Assembly (NCBI GenBank): GCA_947589725.1 | Contig: CANQCQ010000059.1 | Span: 1 to 6,272, forward strand | Direction of reading: 5' to 3' | Length of the DNA stretch: 6,272 bases | DNA from: an uncultured Bacilli bacterium | GTDB lineage: Bacteria; Bacillota_I; Bacilli_A; RF39; UBA660 | Shown here: piece by piece, positions 1 to 5,507 of the stretch | Position numbering within the stretch: position 1 is the stretch's first letter | Layout: each line of letters begins with the position of its first letter | The notes under the pieces: generated by a model | Told to the model about the DNA's origin: nothing | The model's input: the letters and a program-made list of their open reading frames with translations, nothing else | Databases searched by the model: none | Position numbers and translations under genes: made by a program

Positions 1-1
1 C

Positions 2-223
2 TTTTATGGAGGAGGTTCCACTGTACTTGCTGGCGGCGGTGGAGGAGGCTCTGGTTACATCAGAAATAAACTATTAATAGATAAAGTAATGTATTGTTAT
101 GATTGTGATGAATCAGATGCCGAAGACACTAAAACAATTTCGACTAAACAAGTATCAGAAGAACCTATCAGTACTTATGCAAAAGAAGGAAATGGCTATG
201 CTAAAATTACATTTTTAGGATAA
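2..223 (+). CDS. Gly-rich surface protein, C-terminal fragment (5' end outside window)
   Basis: An open frame enters from the left edge and ends at TAA 221-223, giving the last 73 residues of a longer protein. It begins with a Gly-rich stretch (GGGSTVLAGGGGGSGYI), continues through a short Cys-containing segment (MYCYDCDES) and a Ser/Thr-rich linker, and closes with GNGYAKITFLG. The poly-Gly block followed by a terminal GNGYA(K/R)IT strand is typical of the C-terminal part of the Gly-rich domain (Pfam Gly_rich type) in large surface or adhesin-like proteins of gut Firmicutes and in some phage proteins. No LPXTG-like sorting signal or C-terminal membrane helix is present, so this copy is not anchored through its C-terminus by a sortase. 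A terminator follows directly, so it ends its own transcription unit. The precise function cannot be given from this fragment; the domain assignment rests on motif recognition alone. Confidence 0.8.
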   Translation, partial: FYGGGSTVLAGGGGGGSGYIRNKLLIDKVMYCYDCDESDAEDTKTISTKQVSEEPISTYAKEGNGYAKITFLG

Positions 224-234
224 TAAGTTTTATT

Positions 235-262
235 AAGTTATATTTCAAATATAACTTTTTTT
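235..262 (+). terminator. Rho-independent terminator after the Gly-rich gene
   Basis: A perfect 11-bp inverted repeat (AAGTTATATTT at 235-245, AAATATAACTT at 247-257) is separated by a single C. In practice the inner pairs must open to form a loop, leaving about 9 bp of stem with a TTCAA loop. A run of seven T follows the stem (256-262). It lies 11 bases after the TAA of the Gly-rich gene. The stem is AT-rich, as expected in such a genome. Confidence 0.75.
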
Positions 263-266
263 AATC

Positions 267-295
267 TTTTAATTATAAAAAAAATAATGTATACT
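267..295 (+). promoter_or_regulatory. Possible promoter for the membrane-protein gene
   Basis: TATACT at 290-295, preceded by TG at 288-289, is the best -10 candidate in the gap between the terminator and the ATG at 327. The -35 candidate TTTTAA (267-272, 17-base spacer) is poor. A promoter is expected here because the gap follows a terminator, but the exact site is uncertain in this AT-rich DNA. Confidence 0.35.
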
Positions 296-326
296 AAAAA
301 TAGTATAAGATGATAGGGGTGTTAAT

Positions 327-854
327 ATGATTATTAGAAAGCCTTATGCCTTTTTAATTAAGAACTTTAAAAAAATACATATTGCTTTATTAGCTTTTGC
401 AATATTTATATATTTTAAAAGTACTCAAACTTATTCATTTGTAAGAGAATTCATTAGCCTAGCATCTTATGATAGTTATAATGAACCTATTAGTAGATAT
501 ATAACAGTCTTTAGTTTTCTACTATTAATTATTTTAATATTAGTAAGTGGAGCTTTATTATTGTTACTAAGACGAAAAGATAAACCTTGGAAATTATATT
601 TAGTTCCAATTATCCAATATACAATTATATTTGTATCTTTCATGACTATTAGAAGATATTTTAATACTTATACAGGAATAGAACCTACAACATCTCTTCG
701 TGCATGGAGAGATATACTTCTAATATCTCAATTTTTTCAATTAGCAGTAATTATCATCTTTTTAATAAGAATTTTTGGTATAGATTTAAATAAATTTAAT
801 TTTAAATTAGATGAAGAATATCTTGAATTAGAACAAAGAAGAATTAGAAATTAA
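327..854 (+). CDS. Four-helix membrane protein; probable N-terminal half of a frameshifted gene
   Basis: This is a 175-residue integral membrane protein of no recognised family. The ATG at 327 has a good Shine-Dalgarno site (AGGGGTG, 315-321). Hydrophobic helices lie at about residues 17-31, 58-81, 90-108 and 130-150, with short basic loops (LRRKDK near 81-86; RAWRD near 125-129). After the last helix comes a charged cytoplasmic-looking tail (KLDEEYLELEQ) that stops at RRIRN. The frame immediately overlapping this tail is open from 832 and continues the acidic character (EELEININIDKD), then adds a fifth helix and extracellular domains. One extra base, most simply in the AAA at 835-837, would explain the break. 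I infer that this and the next entry are one gene of about 514 residues that is broken, recoded or mis-assembled here. If the stop is real, the product is a small four-helix membrane protein of unknown function. Confidence 0.75.
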   Translation: MIIRKPYAFLIKNFKKIHIALLAFAIFIYFKSTQTYSFVREFISLASYDSYNEPISRYITVFSFLLLIILILVSGALLLLLRRKDKPWKLYLVPIIQYTIIFVSFMTIRRYFNTYTGIEPTTSLRAWRDILLISQFFQLAVIIIFLIRIFGIDLNKFNFKLDEEYLELEQRRIRN

Positions 855-1002
855 TATTAATATAGATAAAGATTCTTTTAAAAGATTATATAAAAAGTTT
901 ATAAGAAATCTAAATTATTTTTATCAAGAACATAAACTTTTATGTAAAATTGTTATTGTAATTGTTATATTAATTATTGGTAAAAATACAGTTAGTTATA
1001 TT
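832..1002 (+). pseudogene. In-frame upstream extension bridging the two gene halves (frameshift zone)
   Basis: This 171-base stretch is open in the frame of the downstream coding region and has protein-like content: an acidic linker, a basic amphipathic segment and a hydrophobic helix ending just before the ATG at 1003. It has no conventional start codon. Joining the upstream frame through CAA 834-836 to GAA 838 (skipping A837) gives a smooth junction (LELEQ-EELEIN). The shift required is +1, and the shared window in which both frames are open is only 832-851. I read it as the middle of one gene broken by a single-base insertion or by an assembly error. Confidence 0.55.
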
Positions 1003-1872
1003 ATGTCTCATCATTCATATAAACAAGGTGATTCATTTAATATAAATGGTTATACTGTTAAGATTAATAATAGTTATTATTCTGATAAGTCTTATAATGG
1101 TACACAAGTATCAAATAAAAGTGGCTTTGTAATTATAGATATTTCTATTACTAATAATGCAACATCATCTAGAAAAGTTGATTTAAATAAATATCATGTT
1201 ATAAATGGAATAAATAACTATACTCCTACAGAAAAAACTTATGAAACTGAATTTAAAGATTTAGGTAAATCTTATGATAGTGTTACTTTAAAAAGTGAAG
1301 AAAAGAAAGAGTTCTTATTAATATTTAAAGTTGATAAAAAATTATCTAAAAATAGATTTGTTTTATATTATCAAGAGTTAAATGGAAATACTGAATATTT
1401 AAGAAAGATTAAGTTAAAGATTAATGATTTATCAAAGATAAATACTAAAGCTAATTTAAAATTAGGACAAACTTTAGAACTAGTTATTAATGGTGAAGAA
1501 GAGAATATAAATTTTGAAGATTATAAAATTTTAGATGCTTTTACTTATGAGTATAAGATTTGTAAGACTAGTGATTGTGATAAAACAGATTCTACTTATA
1601 TAGCTCCAGCTGGTTATAAAGCTTTAGTAATTACTTTTAGTTCAGATACTTATGAGGGTAATGATTTATCAGAGTTTTCTAAAGATTATGGCAAGATAGT
1701 ATATAAAAATTCTAAGGGAAAAGAAGTAAAAGAAAATATAAAAAATGCTTTGAATAGAGGTTATTATGGTAAATTTTTATATTTTACTATTCCTGAAGAA
1801 GCAGCACAATCAGATTATATTAATTTAGAGTTTACAGTAAGAAATAATAAATATATCTATAAAATTAAATAA
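1003..1872 (+). CDS. Extracellular beta-rich protein; probable C-terminal half of the preceding gene
   Basis: Starting at the first ATG gives 289 residues, but this start has no Shine-Dalgarno site and leaves the protein without a signal or anchor. The same frame is open back to 832 (stop TAG 829-831). The extra upstream part encodes an acidic stretch, a basic segment (KDSFKRLYKKFIRNLNYFYQ) and a clear membrane helix (about 949-981, IVIVIVILIIG). No ATG, GTG or TTG lies between 832 and 1003; only ATT or ATA codons (850, 856, 862) could start there. The mature part seems to hold two beta-rich segments. The first, residues 1-145, begins YKQGDSFNINGYTVKINNS and has a VIIDISITNN strand, resembling DUF4352-like Ig-fold domains. 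The second, about 150-289, begins KLGQTLELVING and contains a Cys pair (KICKTSDCDK). No enzymatic motif is visible. It would be displayed outside the cell on the preceding helices if read as one protein. Only the coordinates from the ATG are given; the true N-terminus is doubtful. Confidence 0.6.
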   Translation: MSHHSYKQGDSFNINGYTVKINNSYYSDKSYNGTQVSNKSGFVIIDISITNNATSSRKVDLNKYHVINGINNYTPTEKTYETEFKDLGKSYDSVTLKSEEKKEFLLIFKVDKKLSKNRFVLYYQELNGNTEYLRKIKLKINDLSKINTKANLKLGQTLELVINGEEENINFEDYKILDAFTYEYKICKTSDCDKTDSTYIAPAGYKALVITFSSDTYEGNDLSEFSKDYGKIVYKNSKGKEVKENIKNALNRGYYGKFLYFTIPEEAAQSDYINLEFTVRNNKYIYKIK

Positions 1873-1900
1873 AAATAAGTTATAATTAAATAAAGAACAT

Positions 1901-1908
1901 AAGGGGAG
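1901..1908 (+). promoter_or_regulatory. Strong ribosome binding site for the SAF-domain gene
   Basis: AAGGGGAG lies 6 bases before the ATG at 1915 and settles this start. The 42-base gap after the upstream stop shows no hairpin terminator, so read-through from the preceding gene is likely. Confidence 0.7.
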
Positions 1909-1914
1909 ATAATT

Positions 1915-2694
1915 ATGATTAAAAAGATGTTAACTAATAAGAATCTAGTTACTGTTCTAATGATTATAGTTTTAATTGGAATATTATTCTTTTTCTATAC
2001 AAAAAGGGTAAATGACTCTATTAATCCTATATCTGTTCCATATGCTAAAAAACAAATAGCAGCTGGTAATCCAATTACAAGTGATATGGTAGGTACAACA
2101 CAAGTACCACCATCTATGATTGTTGGAGATGTATATACTAATATATCAGATGTTGTAGGTAAATATTCTAATGCAGATACAATAATTCCAAAAGGAAGTT
2201 TATTTTATCATAGAAATGTTGTAGAAAAAGAAGAATTACCTGCAAATATTATATTAGATTATCCAGAAGGCTATGTTTTATATAACTTAACAGTAAGTAC
2301 TGAATCAACCTATGGAAATTCTATGTATCCTGGAAATTATATAGATATATATTTAAAAGCTAGAACAAAAGAGATTAATGGAATAACTTCTGATCAAAGA
2401 AAAGTAGTTTTAGGTAAATTTATATCAAATGTTCAAATAATAGCTGTTAAAGATTCTGAAGGAAAACCTGTATTTAAAGATTTAGAAGATAAAAGACAAC
2501 CTGCTATGATAGTCTTTGCAGTTCCAGAAGAATATTTTATCTTATTAAAGAAAGTTGAATATTTAAGAACTTATGAATCAGAATTGATACCAGTTCCAAC
2601 TAATGAAAGTTTAAAAGATGAACCTAGTGATATTAACATAAGTAGCGAATCATTAAAAAATTGGGTAAATGAAGTTACTGTATGGACAGAATAA
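1915..2694 (+). CDS. Membrane-anchored SAF-domain protein, CpaB/RcpC-like
   Basis: This 259-residue protein has one N-terminal membrane helix (about residues 10-28) after a short basic cytoplasmic end, so the rest faces outward. Residues about 39-104 fit a SAF domain: a VPYAKKQIAAGNPIT start, a DMVG segment, a central VVGKYSNADTIIPKGS and a closing HRNVV. This matches the CpaB pattern of 'v.A...i.aG..it..dv' and 'vG..a...I..G..l'. Residues about 121-226 resemble the RcpC/CpaB part: a LTVSTES strand, then MYPGNYIDIYLKAR (the 'PGd.VDV' motif), LGKFISNVQIIAV (the 'l.nv.VLAv' motif) and a MIVFAVPEEYFILLK strand-helix. In Flp/Tad systems CpaB sits in the envelope and helps assemble the pilus. In Gram-positive hosts its role is less clear. 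No other Tad component is in the window, so the pilus link is inference from the fold. A terminator follows. Confidence 0.8.
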   Translation: MIKKMLTNKNLVTVLMIIVLIGILFFFYTKRVNDSINPISVPYAKKQIAAGNPITSDMVGTTQVPPSMIVGDVYTNISDVVGKYSNADTIIPKGSLFYHRNVVEKEELPANIILDYPEGYVLYNLTVSTESTYGNSMYPGNYIDIYLKARTKEINGITSDQRKVVLGKFISNVQIIAVKDSEGKPVFKDLEDKRQPAMIVFAVPEEYFILLKKVEYLRTYESELIPVPTNESLKDEPSDINISSESLKNWVNEVTVWTE

Positions 2695-2699
2695 AAATT

Positions 2700-2731
2700 A
2701 GTACCAAGTAATTGGTACTTTTATTGTTTTT
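2700..2731 (+). terminator. Rho-independent terminator after the SAF-domain gene
   Basis: A perfect 8-bp stem (AGTACCAA 2700-2707, TTGGTACT 2712-2719) closes on a 4-base GTAA loop. It is followed by a T-rich tail (2719-2731, interrupted by A and G). It begins 5 bases after the TAA at 2692-2694. It separates the SAF-domain transcription unit from the sortase operon. Confidence 0.8.
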
Positions 2732-2751
2732 ATAAATTGCCTATAGTTTAA

Positions 2752-2779
2752 TTGACTTTTTACTAATTCATGATAAAAT
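2752..2779 (+). promoter_or_regulatory. Sigma-A-type promoter with extended -10 for the sortase operon
   Basis: The -35 element TTGACT (2752-2757) is separated by 16 bases from TAAAAT (2774-2779). A TGA at 2771-2773 supplies the TGn of an extended -10 element. Transcription should start near 2786, giving a leader of about 35 bases before the ATG at 2821, with the Shine-Dalgarno AAAGGA at 2806-2811. Its position just after a terminator supports it as the head of the three-gene operon. Confidence 0.65.
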
Positions 2780-2820
2780 TAATTATAGATAAAATAATAG
2801 GATAGAAAGGAAAAAATAAT

Positions 2821-4695
2821 ATGAGTGAAAATGTAAATAAAGAAGAAATAAGTTCTCAAAATAAAGTAGAAAACACTCAAACTTTAAGTGACAATAAAAA
2901 ATTAAATAGAACAATTAAAACATTTTCTATTATTTTTATAGTAGTAGCTTTAATTTGGGTTTTTATTTTAAATCCTTATATTACTTTTAAAAGTAATGAG
3001 AAAAAGTTAACAGAAGCTGGAAAAAGATTTTTTGAAACTTATTCACAAGAGATGCCAACAGGAGAAAGAGTTGGTGAAGTAACTCTTCAAGAATTATATG
3101 AAAAGGGTTTAGTTGATTCAGATTTTTACGTTCCTTTTAGCTTGTTAAATAAGAAGACTTGTTCAGTAACAGAAAGTTGGGTAAAAGTAAAAAGACAAGA
3201 TGGAGAATATAAATATTATACGTTTTTAAAATGTGGAATATTAGGTTCTCATGTAGATCATAAAGGTCCAAAGATTGTATTAAATGACAAAGAAGAAATT
3301 ACAGTATCTTTAGGAGAGAACTTTAAAGATCCTGGAATTAAGAGTATAAAAGATTTATCTGATGGAGAAATTGATGTAAAAGAAGCAACTATTAAAGGTG
3401 AAGTAGATACATCTAAAGTTGGAAAATATGAAATAAGCTATGTAGCATTTGATAAATTAAAAAATAGAACAGAAGTAAAAAGAACAGTAAATGTAGTTCA
3501 AGAATTAAATAAAACAGTAAAAAAAGCAACAGATAATAAAGAATATTATAGTGGAGTAGATCCAAACAATTATATATATTTTTCTGGAATGCTATTTAGA
3601 ATAGTTGATTTAGATGATAATAATGTAAGGATTGTAGCAGAAAGAGATATAAGTAATGTAAATTATGATGGTATAGATTCTTGGTTAAATTATTATTATG
3701 ACCATATTAATGAAGAATCTAAAAAATTGATAGTAAAGAATAAATATTGTAAGATGAATCTTGATGAATCAAAACTAAGTATTAACAAATGTAATAACTA
3801 TACAAAAGAATTAAATGTTTATATTCCTTCAGTTATTGATGTTAATAAAGCTCAAACAGATGAAGGAAACTATTTAAAACCAGAAACTATGTCTTGGCTT
3901 GCAGATACTAAAGATAAAAATTCAAGTTATTTAACAAGAAATATTTTCTATAATGAATATAAAGATAGAAGCTTTGTTGCTTATAATAATATATATAATT
4001 TTGGAGTAAGACCAATTTTAACAATTAAAGGAGATGTATTAATTACTACTGGTAATGGTACAGAAGATAATCCTTATGAAATAGGAGATTTTAAAACTGC
4101 TAAAGCATCAGATAAAGTTAATACAAGACAAAGTGGTGAATATCTTGAAATAAGTGGAAAGCTATGGCAAATAGTTGATAAAAGTGATGATGGAGCAACA
4201 AAAGTTATTGCTGATTTCTCATTATCAAAAGACTTTAACTATTTAAAAATATATTATGATGATGAACTAAAAGATCATATTTATAATCCAAAAATAAAGA
4301 ATAATGTTGGTTATCAAATAAATAACTTATCAAGTCAATATATAGATACAAAATATTTTGTTAAACATTTAATAGAAGTTCCTATATATAAAGATAATGC
4401 AATGTATGGAAAAGAAATAGATACTAAAACTTATAAAACAACAATATTTGCTCCTAATATGTATGAAATGTATTCAGCTGATAGTGGTAGTCAATTATTA
4501 AGATCATATTGGACTATTAATTCATCTAAAGATAGAAACTTGAAGTATGGTGTATCTGATATTGGTGTAGTAATGTATGGAGAATTAACACAAACTCAAG
4601 AATTTGGTATAAGACCTACTGCATTTCTTGATAAAGGATGTATAATAGTAAGTGGTAAAGGTACAAAAACAGATCCTTACAAAATAGATAAGTAG
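2821..4695 (+). CDS. Membrane-anchored Ig-like protein with tandem repeated domains
   Basis: This 624-residue protein starts with a polar cytoplasmic end (1-30) and a membrane helix (about 35-52); the rest is extracellular. Residues about 57-142 (KKLTEAGKRFFETYSQEMPTG, then TLQELYEKGLV) recall the stalk-to-globular part of type II secretion or type IV pseudopilins, with C114 and C138 placed to form a disulfide. Residues about 149-226 form an Ig-like DUF5011/HYR-type domain: DHKGPKIVLN, the FKDPGI motif and a TSKVGKYEISYVAFDKLKN strand pair. Two related domains of about 175 residues follow (252-422 and 441-623). Each opens with a strand pair around SG(M/K)L(F/W)(R/Q)IVD and ends with FG(V/I)RP, then GxGTxxxPYxI, reminiscent of DUF6273-like repeats. 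No catalytic motif was recognised. It heads the operon, and its stop overlaps the sortase RBS, so the two are probably partners. A role as a surface scaffold, or as a partner or substrate of the sortase, is inference. It has no LPXTG-like C-terminus. Confidence 0.8.
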   Translation: MSENVNKEEISSQNKVENTQTLSDNKKLNRTIKTFSIIFIVVALIWVFILNPYITFKSNEKKLTEAGKRFFETYSQEMPTGERVGEVTLQELYEKGLVDSDFYVPFSLLNKKTCSVTESWVKVKRQDGEYKYYTFLKCGILGSHVDHKGPKIVLNDKEEITVSLGENFKDPGIKSIKDLSDGEIDVKEATIKGEVDTSKVGKYEISYVAFDKLKNRTEVKRTVNVVQELNKTVKKATDNKEYYSGVDPNNYIYFSGMLFRIVDLDDNNVRIVAERDISNVNYDGIDSWLNYYYDHINEESKKLIVKNKYCKMNLDESKLSINKCNNYTKELNVYIPSVIDVNKAQTDEGNYLKPETMSWLADTKDKNSSYLTRNIFYNEYKDRSFVAYNNIYNFGVRPILTIKGDVLITTGNGTEDNPYEIGDFKTAKASDKVNTRQSGEYLEISGKLWQIVDKSDDGATKVIADFSLSKDFNYLKIYYDDELKDHIYNPKIKNNVGYQINNLSSQYIDTKYFVKHLIEVPIYKDNAMYGKEIDTKTYKTTIFAPNMYEMYSADSGSQLLRSYWTINSSKDRNLKYGVSDIGVVMYGELTQTQEFGIRPTAFLDKGCIIVSGKGTKTDPYKIDK

Positions 4696-4703
4696 GTGAA
4701 TAG

Positions 4704-5507
4704 ATGTCTGTCAGTAAGAAAGCAAAAAAAGAAAATAAAGCAGTAATAAAAATTGCTATACTAATATTAATTTTACTTATACTTGGAGGATTTAGAATTA
4801 TTTTAAATTATAATAGTGTTAGAATAAGTTCAAGAGTAAACAAGATAAAAGAATTTAAAAAAGAGGAACCTAATTATAACATAAGCGGATGGCTAAGAAT
4901 TCCAAGAACTAATATTGATTATCCAGTCTTAAAAGATTTTGATAAAATAGTAGATGATGATGGTACAAGAATGGATTATTTATGGGAAAATGGAAAACTA
5001 GAAAAACTTAATAATATGAACTTTATAATAGGACATAATGTTATGAATTTATCCGCAAATCCATTAAAAGTAAATAAAGATCATGTAAGATTTGAACAAC
5101 TTATGAGTTTTACTTATCTAGATTTTGCAAAGAAAAATCAATACATACAATTTACTATTGATGGAAAAGATTATTTATTTAAGATATTTTCAGTATCATA
5201 CCCTAAAAAAGAAGATGTAATTTCTTATAACCAAGATGATTTTACTTCTGATGAGGTAAAAGAAAAAATAAAAGCTTCATTAGAAAATAGCATTTATAAT
5301 TATGATGTTGATGTAAATGAAAAAGATAAAATAATATCATTAATTACATGTACAAGAATGTTTAGTTTAGAAAGAGAATTTGAAGTAGATGCTAGACTAC
5401 TTAGAAAAAATGAAAGAGCTAAGAGCTATAAGGTTACTAAATCTAAAAAGTATGATGAAGTACAATATCAGATGAAAGGAGGAAATAAGGAAGATGAAAA
5501 GATGTAA
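4704..5507 (+). CDS. Class B-type sortase
   Basis: This is a 267-residue transpeptidase of the sortase fold, held by an N-terminal membrane helix (about residues 14-34) with the catalytic domain outside. The sequence shows SGWLRIPRTNIDYPVL at 61-76 (the 'GWI.I.gT.IdYPV' entry strand of class B enzymes), FIIGHN with the catalytic His at 111, ISLITCTR with the nucleophile Cys at 216, and DARLL, whose Arg231 is the best candidate for the catalytic Arg. Sortases of this class cut a sorting motif (often NPxTN-like) in a secreted protein and join it to an amine on the cell wall or another subunit. The C-terminal tail (about 234-267) is unusually basic and polar. The start ATG at 4704 has AGGTGA (4694-4699) overlapping the TAG of the upstream gene, indicating translational coupling. 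The 3' end overlaps the next gene by 14 bases. The sortase call is firm; subclass B is likely; the substrate is unknown. Confidence 0.92.
   Translation: MSVSKKAKKENKAVIKIAILILILLILGGFRIILNYNSVRISSRVNKIKEFKKEEPNYNISGWLRIPRTNIDYPVLKDFDKIVDDDGTRMDYLWENGKLEKLNNMNFIIGHNVMNLSANPLKVNKDHVRFEQLMSFTYLDFAKKNQYIQFTIDGKDYLFKIFSVSYPKKEDVISYNQDDFTSDEVKEKIKASLENSIYNYDVDVNEKDKIISLITCTRMFSLEREFEVDARLLRKNERAKSYKVTKSKKYDEVQYQMKGGNKEDEKM
5475..5482 (+). promoter_or_regulatory. Consensus ribosome binding site inside the sortase gene
   Basis: AAAGGAGG lies within the sortase coding sequence, 11 bases before the ATG at 5494. A second purine run (AAGGAAG, 5487-5493) abuts the start but is too close to serve. The perfect match suggests that the downstream secreted protein is made at a high level compared with the sortase, whose own site is weaker. 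Confidence 0.7.

Noticed and set aside
224..326. Small RNA or tRNA in the gap before the four-helix protein
   Set aside because: Apart from the terminator hairpin and an A-rich stretch there is no cloverleaf or other structured element.
850..864. ATT/ATA codons (850, 856, 862) as non-canonical starts for the downstream half
   Set aside because: No good Shine-Dalgarno site precedes them, and ATT starts are rare. A single-base frameshift explains the layout more simply.
1881..1886. Perfect TATAAT between the beta-rich protein and the SAF-domain gene
   Set aside because: At a 17-base spacing the -35 position reads TATAAA, with no TTGACA-like match. In DNA this AT-rich a lone TATAAT is expected by chance, and the gap has no terminator to demand a new promoter.
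2686..2731. Hairpin at 2700-2719 as an operator or riboswitch for the downstream operon
   Set aside because: It is a simple 8-bp stem with a 4-base loop and T tail right after a stop codon, and it lies upstream of the predicted promoter, so it is a terminator of the preceding gene.
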